A DNA stretch of 58,432 nucleotides from positions 1 to 58,432 of the forward strand of contig NZ_BOOF01000058.1 of assembly GCF_016863095.1 (NCBI RefSeq), written 5' to 3'. A program made the translations under genes and the position numbers. Source of the DNA: Microbispora siamensis. Lineage in GTDB: Bacteria > Actinomycetota > Actinomycetes > Streptosporangiales > Streptosporangiaceae. Under the pieces are notes generated by a model that was given only the letters and a program-made list of their open reading frames with translations, had not been told where the DNA came from and did no database searches. Position 1 is the stretch's first letter; each line of letters starts with the position of its first letter. This document shows positions 24,672-32,687 of this stretch, in pieces.

Positions 24672-25217
24672 CTAGCCTCGGGGGAACTCCGAGCAGTGGA
24701 ACGATTCCGTCCGGCTGATCCCGGGCCTCCGGAAGACGACGGTGACCGCGTCGGGATCGATGTTCTCCCGCGCCGCGACGGCACCGGCGGCGGTGCAGGT
24801 GAGCTGGCCCAGCGACAGCTCGGGGCGGGGGACGTCGGTGGGGGGTTGCGGCGCTTCCGCCGGGGTCGGCCTGGGTGGGGGGAGCGTGATGAGGACCCTC
24901 GCCCGGCCCGCGCTGACCTTCAGCGGCCCGTGCACGTCGGGGAGCAGGTCGGTACGCAGCCCTCGTTTGCGCTCGTCGGCGCTCGGCCCATCCATCAACA
25001 GGTCGAGAGTCTCCTTCAGTGTGAGCGGCGGGATGGGACGGGTCACGGCCCGGAGTCGCGCGCCCGACACGAAGTAGAGCCGGGTGCTCGGGCGGAACCC
25101 CACCGCGGGCTCGCCTCCGTCCCTGACGCCGGTCGGGGCGATGCCGCAACCTGCCGCCGTCGTGGACGTGACGACCACCGCGAGGGCGGCGGCCGTACGG
25201 CGGGTACGGAAGCTCAC
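24672..25217 (-). CDS. GerMN-domain lipoprotein, third gene of a two-component operon
   Basis: This 181-aa lipoprotein has signal peptide MSFRTRRTAAALAVVVTSTT with lipobox TAAGC. A single GerMN-like domain follows (TRLYFVSGARLRAVTRPIPP, LTLKETLDLLMDGPSADERK, RARVLITLP). LpqB proteins of the MtrAB-LpqB system carry such a domain plus a beta-propeller, which is absent here. CseA of Streptomyces is a related concept: a lipoprotein that restrains a sensor kinase. The start overlaps the kinase stop as ATGA, so the kinase and lipoprotein are translationally coupled. I infer a sensor-accessory role at the outer face of the membrane. Confidence 0.85.
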   Translation of the reverse strand: MSFRTRRTAAALAVVVTSTTAAGCGIAPTGVRDGGEPAVGFRPSTRLYFVSGARLRAVTRPIPPLTLKETLDLLMDGPSADERKRGLRTDLLPDVHGPLKVSAGRARVLITLPPPRPTPAEAPQPPTDVPRPELSLGQLTCTAAGAVAARENIDPDAVTVVFRRPGISRTESFHCSEFPRG

Positions 25218-26701
25218 GGCTCGCGCCTCCCGATCGGCGAGGCGTCGCCGGGGCCGGTCTGGGGCGGCCGCGGGTGGCGGGGCAGCGTGAGGGTGAACAC
25301 CGCCCCGCCTTCCGGCGGATTCGCCACCTCGATCGTGCCGCCGTGGAGCCGGGCGTTCTCGCGGGCGATGGCGAGCCCGAGGCCGCTTCCGTCCGACCTG
25401 GTCCGTGCCTCGTCGGCCTTCGAGAAACGATCGAAGACATGCGGAAGGATCCGTGGGTCCACCCCGGCGCCCGCGTCCCGCACCTCGATGACGACGGTCT
25501 CGGGCCCGGCGCGGAGCCGTACGGTGACCGGGGGCGCACCATGGCGGAGGGCGTTCCCCACGAGGTTCGCCATGATCACATCGAACCGGCGCGGGTCCAG
25601 CCGGATCCGCATGTCCGCGGGCAGATCGAGGCCCACCCGCCCGGCCCAGCCGCGGGTCCGCAGACAGGCGCGGATCGCGTCCGCCGCGTCGACGTCGTCC
25701 AGGACCAGCCTCGCCGCACCGGCGTCGAAGCGGGAGATCTCCATGAGGTCCTCGACGAGCCGCACCAGCCTGCCGACTTCGAGGTTCATCAGGCGGGCCG
25801 CCTTCTCGAGGTCGCCTTCCAGGTGGCCGGCCTCCTCCTCGAACACGTCGGCCATCGCGAGGATGGACGCCAGCGGGGTGCGCAGTTCGTGCGACACGTC
25901 GGCGACGAATCGGCGGGCCTGGACCTCCATGCTCCGCAGTTCCGAGACGTTCGCCTCCAGGGCCGCGGCCGTGGCGTTGAAAGTCTCGACCAGCCGCGCC
26001 AGCTCGTCACCGCCGGTCACCTTCAGGCGCGTGTCCAGCTCGCCCGCGCCGAGCCTGCGCGCGGCGCGGTCGAGGTCCCGGACCGGGCGCAGGACGCCGC
26101 GCGCCGCCACGAGGGCGAGCGCCACGGCGAGCAGCACGACGGGGATCGCCCCGTTCCGTGCGGCCGTGACCAGGAGCTCCTCCTCTCGCTGCTCCTTGGC
26201 GAGGGAGGCCACGAGGTACACCTCGACGCCCGAGGATTTGGCCTGCTTGCCGAGCATCACCGGCGTGCCGACCACGAGGTACGGCGTGCCGGACCTGACG
26301 ACGCGCTGGGAGAAGAGGCGGTTGCGGTCGAGGACGGTACGGCGCAGCTCGGAAGTGATCGCTCCTGCGTCGTCGCCGGAGGCGACCAGGCCCCCGCCCC
26401 GGTAGGCGGCGGCCCCGGTCGCATCGAGGAACGAGGGCGCGACGCCGTTGGCGAGCCGTTGCAGCGCCGGCCGGTCCGGCGGGTGCTGCATGTTCTCGGT
26501 GAGCGTCGCGACGCGCAGCCGGAACTCGTTGACGAGCGACCACTCCGTACGGGCCAGCATGAGGTCGCGTGCCTGGCGGTACACCAGCCCGGCGGCCGTC
26601 ACGGCGCTGAGCACCGCGAGCAGCACACAGACGATCATCAGCCGTGGGCGCAGCCCGCGAACCCAGCCGGCGAGCCGGCCGTCCCCGGGACCTCGCCTCA
26701 T
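25214..26701 (-). CDS. Sensor histidine kinase (HAMP, HisKA), CseC-like
   Basis: This 495-aa kinase has helix 1 at LRPRLMIVCVLLAVLSAVTA, an extracellular sensor of about 140 residues, and helix 2 at IPVVLLAVALALVAARGVL. Then come HAMP, HisKA (FVADVSHELRTPLASILAMA) and an HATPase domain (NLVGNALRHG, DAGAGV, DRFSKADEARTRSDGSGLGL). ATG 26701 overlaps the response-regulator stop as ATGA. The 32 residues upstream in the open frame are shadow coding of the regulator. An envelope-stress function is inferred from the CseBC resemblance. Confidence 0.93.
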   Translation of the reverse strand: MRRGPGDGRLAGWVRGLRPRLMIVCVLLAVLSAVTAAGLVYRQARDLMLARTEWSLVNEFRLRVATLTENMQHPPDRPALQRLANGVAPSFLDATGAAAYRGGGLVASGDDAGAITSELRRTVLDRNRLFSQRVVRSGTPYLVVGTPVMLGKQAKSSGVEVYLVASLAKEQREEELLVTAARNGAIPVVLLAVALALVAARGVLRPVRDLDRAARRLGAGELDTRLKVTGGDELARLVETFNATAAALEANVSELRSMEVQARRFVADVSHELRTPLASILAMADVFEEEAGHLEGDLEKAARLMNLEVGRLVRLVEDLMEISRFDAGAARLVLDDVDAADAIRACLRTRGWAGRVGLDLPADMRIRLDPRRFDVIMANLVGNALRHGAPPVTVRLRAGPETVVIEVRDAGAGVDPRILPHVFDRFSKADEARTRSDGSGLGLAIARENARLHGGTIEVANPPEGGAVFTLTLPRHPRPPQTGPGDASPIGRREP

Positions 26702-27390
26702 AGAGGGCCGAACCGGTAACCGAACCCGCGCACCGTCTGGATGTACCGGGGCCTGGCGGGGACGTCCTCGATCTTCGCGCGCAGCCGCTGCACGCACGCG
26801 TCCACCAGCCGGGAGTCACCCAGGAAGTCGAGCTCCCAGACCGACTCCAGGAGCTGCTGACGGCTGAACACCTGGTTGTAGGCCGCCGACAGTTCCAGCA
26901 GCAGCCGCAGCTCCGTCGGCGGCAGGGTGATCGGGACTCCGGCCTTGACCACGGTGAGGGCGCCCCGGTCGATGGTCAGGTCGCCGTGGGTCTCCGGCCC
27001 GGCCGACGCGGGGGCCGCCGCCGCGGCGGGTCCTCCGCGCCGCAGCACCGCGCGGATCCGCGCCTCCAGCACGCGTGGCCGGACCGGCTTGACCACGTAG
27101 TCGTCGGCACCCGCCTCCAGGCCGCTGACCACGTCGAGGTCGTCGCCGCGGGCGGTGAGCATGACGATCGGCGTGGGCCCTCCCGCGCGGATGCGGCGGC
27201 ACACCTCGAATCCGTCGAGCCCGGGAAGCATCAGATCGAGCACGACGATGTCGGCGGGGGCGGCGGACATCCGTCGAAGGCCTTCCTCGCCGGTCCGCGC
27301 GACCTCGACGTCGTGCCCGCTCCGGCCCAATGACAGACGCAGGCTCTCCCGTACGGAGTGGTCGTCCTCGATCAGCATCACCCGGGCCAC
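26698..27390 (-). CDS. OmpR-family response regulator, CseB-like
   Basis: This 230-aa regulator has a receiver domain (VMLIEDDHSVRESL, phospho-Asp in IVVLDLMLPGLDGFEV, PIVMLTARGDDLD, VVKPVRPRV). The winged helix ends with LGDSRLVDACVQRLRAKIED and YIQTVRGFGYRF. The DSRLVDACVQRLR stretch is what I remember of CseB of Streptomyces rather than MtrA. No sigE gene lies nearby. It is first gene of the RR-HK-lipoprotein operon and divergent from the sortase substrate gene across a 183-bp region. Confidence 0.93.
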   Translation of the reverse strand: MARVMLIEDDHSVRESLRLSLGRSGHDVEVARTGEEGLRRMSAAPADIVVLDLMLPGLDGFEVCRRIRAGGPTPIVMLTARGDDLDVVSGLEAGADDYVVKPVRPRVLEARIRAVLRRGGPAAAAAPASAGPETHGDLTIDRGALTVVKAGVPITLPPTELRLLLELSAAYNQVFSRQQLLESVWELDFLGDSRLVDACVQRLRAKIEDVPARPRYIQTVRGFGYRFGPL

Positions 27391-27573
27391 TGTTCAAGTA
27401 TCCGGCATGTCCGTTTTCCTTCCTGCGAATGCCGACATCCATTACATGCTCATGACATTCCGATCATGGCCGGCGGACATTCCCCTGCCAGCATCGAGGC
27501 CATTCCCAGATCGGTGACCTGCGGCGCGCCTGGTGGGAAACCCGCCCGCCATGCCGCCGCGCAAGGAGGAAGC

Positions 27574-27927
27574 ATGCGACTGATCCGTACCGCGCTGGCC
27601 GCCTCGGCGCTCGGCATCGCCGTACTGACCGTGCCCGTGAGCCCCGCCATGGCCGACGCCCGGCCGGTGGCCGCCGCGCCCTCGCCTGTCGCGAAGTCCC
27701 CGTCGGAGGCGCCGAAGCCCGTGCCGTCGGCCGCGCCGGCGCCGCCGAGCGAGGAGGGTCAGGCCCCGGCCGAGCGCCCGCGGACCGTGCCGCGAGGCGC
27801 CCCGGAGACCGGTGGCGGCCCCTCGGACACCGCGACCGTGCTGGTCCCGGCGGGTGCCGCCCTTCTCGCCGCGGGGGCCGGGATGGGTGTGCTGGCACTG
27901 CGCCGGAGGTCGCGCGCGGGTGCCTGA
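27574..27927 (+). CDS. Small surface protein with sortase-type sorting signal
   Basis: This 117-aa protein has a signal peptide (RLIRTALAASALGIAVLTVP, cleavage near AMADA), a Pro/Ala/Ser-rich spacer, then APETGG at residues 76-81. A hydrophobic segment follows (VLVPAGAALLAAGAGMGVLAL) with a basic tail RRRSRAGA. That is the three-part layout of a cell-wall sorting signal, with APETG in place of LPxTG or LAxTG. A class F sortase gene starts 2 bp after its stop. Start ATG 27574 follows AAGGAGGA. It is probably the dedicated substrate of that sortase. Confidence 0.82.
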   Translation: MRLIRTALAASALGIAVLTVPVSPAMADARPVAAAPSPVAKSPSEAPKPVPSAAPAPPSEEGQAPAERPRTVPRGAPETGGGPSDTATVLVPAGAALLAAGAGMGVLALRRRSRAGA

Positions 27928-27928
27928 C

Positions 27929-28573
27929 ATGCCGGGTGCGAGGACGGACCGCGGCCGTCGCGTCCTGGGCGTGGCGGCCGCCGCCGTCGCCCTGACCGGC
28001 GCCGTGTTCGTGGGCCGCGGAGTCCTGCCGGCGGACGGGCCTCCGGTCCCGCCACCCGCGGCCGCCCGGACAGCGGCGGCCGCCGTGGCGGAGCAGGTTT
28101 CCTCTTCGGACGGCCGTGTGCTCGGGCCGTCCGAGCCGCGCAGCCTGGACATCCCGAAGATCGGCGTACACGTGACGCTGGGCCGGCTCGGGCTCAATCC
28201 TGACGGCACGGTGCAGGTCCCGCCGGCAGACCACCCCGAGGAGGCCGGCTGGTACGCGCACGGAGCGACCCCCGGCGAGCGCGGGGCGGCGGTCATCCTC
28301 GGTCACGTCGACGGCGCGGGCCGCAAGGGAGTCTTCTACGACCTCGGGCGCATGAGACCCGGAGACATCGTCAAGGTCGGCCGTGCGGACGGCTCGGTGG
28401 CCAGGTTCGAGGTCGAATCGGTGGAGAGGGTGCCGAAGAAGCGGTTCCCCACCCGTCGCGTGTACGGCCCACTGGACCACGCGGGCCTTCGCCTGGTGAC
28501 GTGCGGCGGTGTGTTCGACCGCCGGAGCGGCCACTACACCGACAACGTCATCCTCTACGCCCGTCTCACCTAG
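27929..28573 (+). CDS. Class F sortase
   Basis: This 214-aa membrane-anchored transpeptidase has an N-terminal helix (VLGVAAAAVALTGAVFVGRG), a Pro/Ala linker, and a sortase fold starting at SLDIPKIGVHVTLGRLGL. The catalytic triad is visible: His126 in VILGHVDG, Cys192 in LVTCGGVFD, and Arg212 in NVILYARLT. Class F sortases of actinomycetes have few known substrates. The one-gene-upstream protein with an APETGG signal is the obvious candidate, which makes this a two-gene surface-anchoring unit. Confidence 0.92.
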   Translation: MPGARTDRGRRVLGVAAAAVALTGAVFVGRGVLPADGPPVPPPAAARTAAAAVAEQVSSSDGRVLGPSEPRSLDIPKIGVHVTLGRLGLNPDGTVQVPPADHPEEAGWYAHGATPGERGAAVILGHVDGAGRKGVFYDLGRMRPGDIVKVGRADGSVARFEVESVERVPKKRFPTRRVYGPLDHAGLRLVTCGGVFDRRSGHYTDNVILYARLT

Positions 28574-28611
28574 GCCGGGCCGGCAGGAACCGGGGCGATA
28601 CGATCCCGATC

Positions 28612-29145
28612 GTGGCAGTCTGGGGGCTTCGGCCGGCTTCGGCGGCGGACGTCGAGGCGGTGGCCGAGTTGCGGGCCGTGGTGCTGAGGCCGGATCTGGA
28701 GCGGCTCGGGCGGTACGACGAGCAGCGCGTACGGCAGCGGCTGCGGGACGGGTTCACGCCGGCGCACACCTGGGTGATCGAGGTGGCGGGTGCCCTGGCC
28801 GGCTGCGTGGCGCTGCGGCCGGTGAAGGACGCCTACTGGCTGGAGCACTTCTACCTGGACCCGGGCCTGCAGGGCAGGGGCATCGGTTCAGGCGTGCTGA
28901 CCGGGCTGCTGGACCGGTGCGACCGCGAAGACGCCGTGGTCCGGCTGAACGTGCTGCAGGGCAGTTCGGCCCGGCGACTGTACGAGCGGTATGGCTTCAC
29001 GGTCGAGAGCGAGGACGAGGTGGACGTGTTCATGGTGCGCGACCCGGTCTTCGCCGCGAGCCCCTCGCTCACCTCAGATCGGCGGCGGCCGCATGACGAG
29101 GCCCCGGACTCCGCGAGGAGCCCGGGGCCGGATGCCGTCGGATGA
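28612..29145 (+). CDS. GNAT-family N-acetyltransferase
   Basis: This 177-aa enzyme has the GNAT acetyl-CoA site in LEHFYLDPGLQGRGIGSGVLTGLL (Q/RxxGxG/A as QGRGIG) and a C-terminal LNVLQGSSARRLYERYGFTVESE. I chose GTG 28612 (VAVWGLRPASAADV), which begins the first beta strand. The upstream frame overlaps the sortase. The substrate is unknown. The C-terminal 25 residues are low-complexity and include part of a terminator hairpin. Confidence 0.85.
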   Translation: MAVWGLRPASAADVEAVAELRAVVLRPDLERLGRYDEQRVRQRLRDGFTPAHTWVIEVAGALAGCVALRPVKDAYWLEHFYLDPGLQGRGIGSGVLTGLLDRCDREDAVVRLNVLQGSSARRLYERYGFTVESEDEVDVFMVRDPVFAASPSLTSDRRRPHDEAPDSARSPGPDAVG

Positions 29146-29172
29146 CGGGCCACATCTCAGTGCCCCGTCATC
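29141..29172. terminator. Terminator between GNAT and cold-shock genes
   Basis: GATGACGGGCCA and TGCCCCGTCATC form a near-perfect stem (one irregular position) around an 8-nt loop, between convergent genes. A second GC-rich hairpin (29101-29128, GCCCCGG...CCGGGGC) precedes it inside the GNAT 3' end. Confidence 0.65.
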
Positions 29173-29190
29173 GGCGGTGTGAAGCGTTGC

Positions 29191-29394
29191 TTAGAGCGGG
29201 CGGACCTGCTCGGCCTGCGGGCCCTTGGCGCCCCGGCCCGCGGTGTACTCGACCCGCTGGTTCTCCTCCAGCGAACGGTAGCCGCCGGCGTCGATGGCCG
29301 AGTAGTGGACGAAGACGTCCGGAGTGCCGTCGTCGGGGGCGATGAAGCCGAAGCCCTTCTCGGCGTTGAACCACTTGACGGTTCCCTGAGCCAT
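29191..29394 (-). CDS. Cold-shock protein (CspA family)
   Basis: This 67-aa single cold-shock domain has RNP1 KGFGFIAPDD and RNP2 VFVHYSAI, preceded by GTVKWFNAEK. Full length and canonical. It binds single-stranded RNA/DNA and acts as an RNA chaperone in the cytosol. The start ATG 29394 has AAGGAAAAG upstream. The 300 bp upstream hold no gene, which fits a long regulated leader. Confidence 0.96.
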   Translation of the reverse strand: MAQGTVKWFNAEKGFGFIAPDDGTPDVFVHYSAIDAGGYRSLEENQRVEYTAGRGAKGPQAEQVRPL

Positions 29395-29697
29395 GATGCT
29401 TTTCCTTCGATGAGACGATCTCGAGAGCCACGGATGTGATCCTCGGGCTGCTGCGACCGACCGCCTTGGGAAAGCCTCGGCTCCGTACGGTAACGCCCGC
29501 TGTCATAAACTCAGCAAGCGCTTCAACGCATACTGGGACTTCGACACAACCTGTCTTCGACACTACACGCCGCGACGCCGTTCCCGCGCCACTCTCTCGC
29601 GAAACCCCCGTGCACGTCCTCTCGGGCTTGGCGCAAGACGATCCGCGTGTCTTGATCAAATGGTTTCTCGTACTGGTGAACGAGTTCGGGAGGAACC
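29395..29697. other. Divergent 303-bp promoter region
   Basis: No ORF of coding character is seen. It must hold the leader and promoter of the cold-shock gene (minus strand) and the promoter of the small secreted protein (plus strand; TTGATCAAATGG at 29652 is a possible -35 region). The composition is less GC-rich than the genes. Confidence 0.45.
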
Positions 29698-29979
29698 ATG
29701 CTGTCGGCGCGACGCCCTGACCGCGCTCCGTCGCCGCCTGGACCCAAGCTCCTCCGATCAGCCCGGCGGCTGCTCATCCTTGGCGTCGTACCGATCATGG
29801 CGGCGGGCCTGATCGTGACCCCGGTGCCCGCCGCTGCCGCGGCCGACCTCAGGACAGACCTCGGCGTGTCCCTCCAACCCTGGGAAGAAGGGGGTGATGT
29901 GGCGGCCGGCGGCCCCGGCGGTCCGGGTGACCGTCACCCCGTGACGCACCGGCCGCGGAGGCCCCGGCCTCCGCGGTGA
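29698..29979 (+). CDS. Short secreted protein, possibly truncated
   Basis: A 93-aa frame with an excellent GGGAGGAACC ribosome site has a signal peptide (SARRLLILGVVPIMAAGLIV, cleavage near AAAAA). After ADLRTDLGVSLQPWEEG the sequence turns into Gly/Pro/Arg-rich low complexity. Another frame there reads VRVTVTP before a stop, as in secreted DUF11-type proteins, so this may be a frameshifted and shortened relic. It ends in a GC-rich hairpin. Function unknown. Confidence 0.5.
   Translation: MLSARRPDRAPSPPGPKLLRSARRLLILGVVPIMAAGLIVTPVPAAAAADLRTDLGVSLQPWEEGGDVAAGGPGGPGDRHPVTHRPRRPRPPR
29953..29976 (+). terminator. GC hairpin after the small secreted gene
   Basis: CCGCGGAGGC and GCCTCCGCGG are perfect arms around a 4-nt loop. 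They overlap the stop codon region of the gene at 29698. Confidence 0.5.
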
Positions 29980-29990
29980 CCACGAACCCC

Positions 29991-30022
29991 ATGGCGCCCG
30001 CGGCCCCGGCCGCGGGCGCCAT
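29991..30022. terminator. 15-bp-arm hairpin at the edge of the biosynthetic cluster
   Basis: ATGGCGCCCGCGGCC and GGCCGCGGGCGCCAT are exact reverse complements separated by two bases. It lies 24 bp after the end of the minus-strand ATP-grasp operon and can terminate both converging transcripts. There is no T-run. Confidence 0.6.
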
Positions 30023-30045
30023 GCTCATCGCCGGGTCATGGCCGA

Positions 30046-31404
30046 TCAGGGAGCGGGGGTGAGGAAGATCCCCGTGGTCCTGGCCGCCCCGCCGGCTCCC
30101 ATGTTGATGACCGCGCCGCCGCCCGTGCGGCGTGCCCGGATGTGGGAACCGGCGTAGCCGTCGGGAGTGATGAACGCGTCCCAGGCCGCCACCCAGTCCT
30201 CGACGGCGCGGGTCTCGGGGTCGACGACCGGTTCGTGGCGGGGGACCACCCTCCGCTGGACGGTGTAGTCGCGCCGGACGCCCTCGGCGAGCGCCTCCCG
30301 CCATTCACGGTCGGACACTTCCCATCCGGCGATGATGCCGTCTCCTCCGTAGCCGGTGTGCGGCTTGAGGATGAGCTCCTCGCGGTGGGCGCGGCAGTAG
30401 TCGAGCAGGTCGACCGTCTCGCCGCCGGCCTCGGTCCGCCCGGTGGAGACGATCCGCGTCCAGGGCAGGATGCGATCGAGCAGCGCCTTCTCCTCCGGCG
30501 ACAGCGCCTCCCGCGTACGGGCATCGGAGAGCAGGGCGAGACAGCCCTTGTTGAAGACCTGGCCGCTGCGCATGTTCGTCCACAGGACGGCCGTGCCGTC
30601 CTCGTGCGCCCGGAAGATCGGCTCGACCCTCTTCTCCCCGTCGGGGACGGCCACGATGTCCTCGTCGGTGAAGTAGCGGAGGACGACGTCGATCTTCCTG
30701 CCGTCGACGAAGAGCCGCCCGCCGTCGCTGCGGACCTGGCTCACCTCCGTCAGCAGGACCTCCAGCCCGAGCCGTCCGAGCATCTCCTGGAAGGAGCGGG
30801 CCAGGTGCAGATACTTGGGCAGTCCACCGTCCTCCTCGACGAAGGCCACGACCGGGTCGGCGCCGCCGGTGACCGGCTCCGCGGCTCTGCGCAGCGCCTG
30901 TGCCACGCGCTCTCCGGTGTGGACGTAGCCGAGCCGGTGCTCCTCGGCGAACGCGCGGAACGCGTCGGTCTCGAGGAGGAGCCGGGAGATCTCGGCGCGG
31001 TCGGTGCCGCCGAGCGCGCTGTCGATGTTGAACTCGAGGAGCTTGAAGGAGTCGCCGTCGTGGTAGAGATCGGCGCGGCCGTACAGGTCGGGAGGGCCGG
31101 GGAAGCGCTGGATCAGGGCGGCCCTGCGCCTGCTGATCCCCAGCGCCTCGCAGTAGCGGCCCAGGTCGCCGTCGAAGAGCCGGGCGGGAAGACCGACCAG
31201 CAGGTCGAACAGGCCGATCAGGTCGGCGGCGCAGTCCCTCATGCGCGCCTCGTCGATGAAGAAGGGCCGCGGCAGGAGCCGGTCGCCGCACGACAGGTCG
31301 AACATCCGGGGGAAGCGGCCGCGTGCCTCGGCCATGACGTGCAGGAGCTTGTCGTCTCCCGACAGGCACCGGTCGTTGTAGTCGCGGGTCACCGGATCGG
31401 TCAT
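30046..31404 (-). CDS. ATP-grasp enzyme, glutathionylspermidine-synthase-like
   Basis: This 452-aa protein seems related to the ATP-grasp enzymes with a GSP-synthase-like fold used as amide ligases in natural-product clusters. Visible features are FKLLEFNIDSALGGTDRAEI (early acidic site), VVAFVEEDGGLPKYLHLA, a mid-protein VLRYFTDEDIV, and the C-terminal ATP-binding run ELILKPHTGYGGDGIIAGWE. A late SHIRARRTGGGAVINMGAGG follows. ATG 31404 overlaps the upstream ligase stop by 4 bp. The open frame beyond it is a shadow of that gene. It presumably forms an amide bond on a carboxylate, but substrates are unknown. The family is less certain than for its neighbour. Confidence 0.75.
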   Translation of the reverse strand: MTDPVTRDYNDRCLSGDDKLLHVMAEARGRFPRMFDLSCGDRLLPRPFFIDEARMRDCAADLIGLFDLLVGLPARLFDGDLGRYCEALGISRRRAALIQRFPGPPDLYGRADLYHDGDSFKLLEFNIDSALGGTDRAEISRLLLETDAFRAFAEEHRLGYVHTGERVAQALRRAAEPVTGGADPVVAFVEEDGGLPKYLHLARSFQEMLGRLGLEVLLTEVSQVRSDGGRLFVDGRKIDVVLRYFTDEDIVAVPDGEKRVEPIFRAHEDGTAVLWTNMRSGQVFNKGCLALLSDARTREALSPEEKALLDRILPWTRIVSTGRTEAGGETVDLLDYCRAHREELILKPHTGYGGDGIIAGWEVSDREWREALAEGVRRDYTVQRRVVPRHEPVVDPETRAVEDWVAAWDAFITPDGYAGSHIRARRTGGGAVINMGAGGAARTTGIFLTPAP

Positions 31405-32687
31405 GGGGCACCGTCCCGGCCGGCGGGTGCGGTGTCCAGCCGGACCGTCTTGGTGAGCTCGGCGAAGACGCCGTCGAGCTGGTCGACCTCGTCGACGGTG
31501 AAGATGAGGTGGCCGTGCCCCTGGAAGGTCTGGGGAGGGACCTTCAGATACTCGCCGATCTCCCGGTAGATCTCGAACTCGTCGATCCGGGGGTCGGCCG
31601 CCGCCTCCTCGACCCCGTGGACGGCGGTCAGCACGCCCGGCTGCTCGGGGAAGATGTTCCAGAAGCCGACCGGCCGCGGCGCCGTGGCGGGTTCGAGACG
31701 CGGCTCGCCTCCCAGGGCCTGCTCCAGCGCCGCTTCGACCAGGTCGATGCCGAGGCTGAGCTGCACCGAGCGGTAGATGGGGCCGCCGCCCATCCGGGCC
31801 GCCGCCTCGAGGAGCACCGGCTCCCTCTCGTCCCGCAACCGGAACTCGACGTGGGTGGGGCCGATCTCGATGCCCATCGCCCGGTGGACGGCGGCGGTGG
31901 CGTCGGTGATCGTACGGACGAGGTCCGCCGGCAGCCGCGTCGGCGTGCAGGCGTAGACCTCCTCGAACGTCGGCCCGGTCGGGAGCGGCTTGTCGTGGAT
32001 CGCCACCACCCGCGTCTCCCCACGGTGGACGAGGGACTCGATGCAGATCTCCGTGCCCGGGACGAACTCCTCCACCAGCAGCGCGCCGCCGTACTCCTCG
32101 TGCGCGGCCCTGTAGAGGGGGTCCTGGTCGGAGGCGTCCCACGACTCGGCCCGCAGGAACTCGAAGTGCTCGGCGAGCTCCGCGTCGTCGGCGACGCACC
32201 TGACGTACATGCTGCCGGTGCCGATGACGGGTTTGAGGATGAGGGGATAGCCGAACCGCCCGGCCAGCTCCCGGGCCTCCGGCAGCGAGCGGGCCAGGCC
32301 GTAGCGGGGCTGGAGGACGCCGCCGGCCGCGGCCACGGCCTCCCGCATCGCGTACTTGTCACGCGCGATGTGCGCGGTGTGCTCGCTCACGTAGGGCAGG
32401 CCGAGCTCGGCGGCGATCCTCGCGGCGGCGGGCACCAGCCGCTCCGAGAACGTCACCACCGCACGGATCGGCTCGGACTCCTCGTCCCGGAGCCGCACCG
32501 CGGCGGCCAGCGTGTCCCCGAGGACCGATGTGTCCACCGTGACGACCCGGTCGGCGTGCTCCGACTCCCACGACGGGTTCTTCATCAGCAGCAGCACACG
32601 CTGGCCGTGCTCGCGGCCGAAGGCGTGCACCCGCGCCAGATGCCGGCGCCGGCTCAGGTTCTTCCCGTGTACGACGAGGATGCTCAT
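31401..32687 (-). CDS. ATP-grasp carboxylate-amine ligase (L-amino acid ligase-like)
   Basis: This 428-aa protein has the full ATP-grasp layout. The N-terminal Rossmann-like domain begins SILVVHGKNLSRRRHLARVH. The ATP-binding lobe is DKYAMREAVAAAG, GYPLILKPVIGTGSMYVRCV and GGALLVEEFVPGTEICIESL. The metal site is IGPTHVEFRLRDEREPVLLEAAARMGGG. It resembles carnosine-synthase/BacD-type enzymes that activate a carboxylate as acyl phosphate and join it to an amine. It sits second in a three-gene operon with 4-bp ATGA overlaps on both sides, so stoichiometric synthesis with the methyltransferase and second ATP-grasp protein is expected. Confidence 0.9.
   Translation of the reverse strand: MSILVVHGKNLSRRRHLARVHAFGREHGQRVLLLMKNPSWESEHADRVVTVDTSVLGDTLAAAVRLRDEESEPIRAVVTFSERLVPAAARIAAELGLPYVSEHTAHIARDKYAMREAVAAAGGVLQPRYGLARSLPEARELAGRFGYPLILKPVIGTGSMYVRCVADDAELAEHFEFLRAESWDASDQDPLYRAAHEEYGGALLVEEFVPGTEICIESLVHRGETRVVAIHDKPLPTGPTFEEVYACTPTRLPADLVRTITDATAAVHRAMGIEIGPTHVEFRLRDEREPVLLEAAARMGGGPIYRSVQLSLGIDLVEAALEQALGGEPRLEPATAPRPVGFWNIFPEQPGVLTAVHGVEEAAADPRIDEFEIYREIGEYLKVPPQTFQGHGHLIFTVDEVDQLDGVFAELTKTVRLDTAPAGRDGAP

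Noticed and set aside
31405..32199. In-frame extension of the second ATP-grasp gene
   Set aside because: It overlaps the upstream ligase in another frame. ATG 31404 with ATGA overlap is the natural start.
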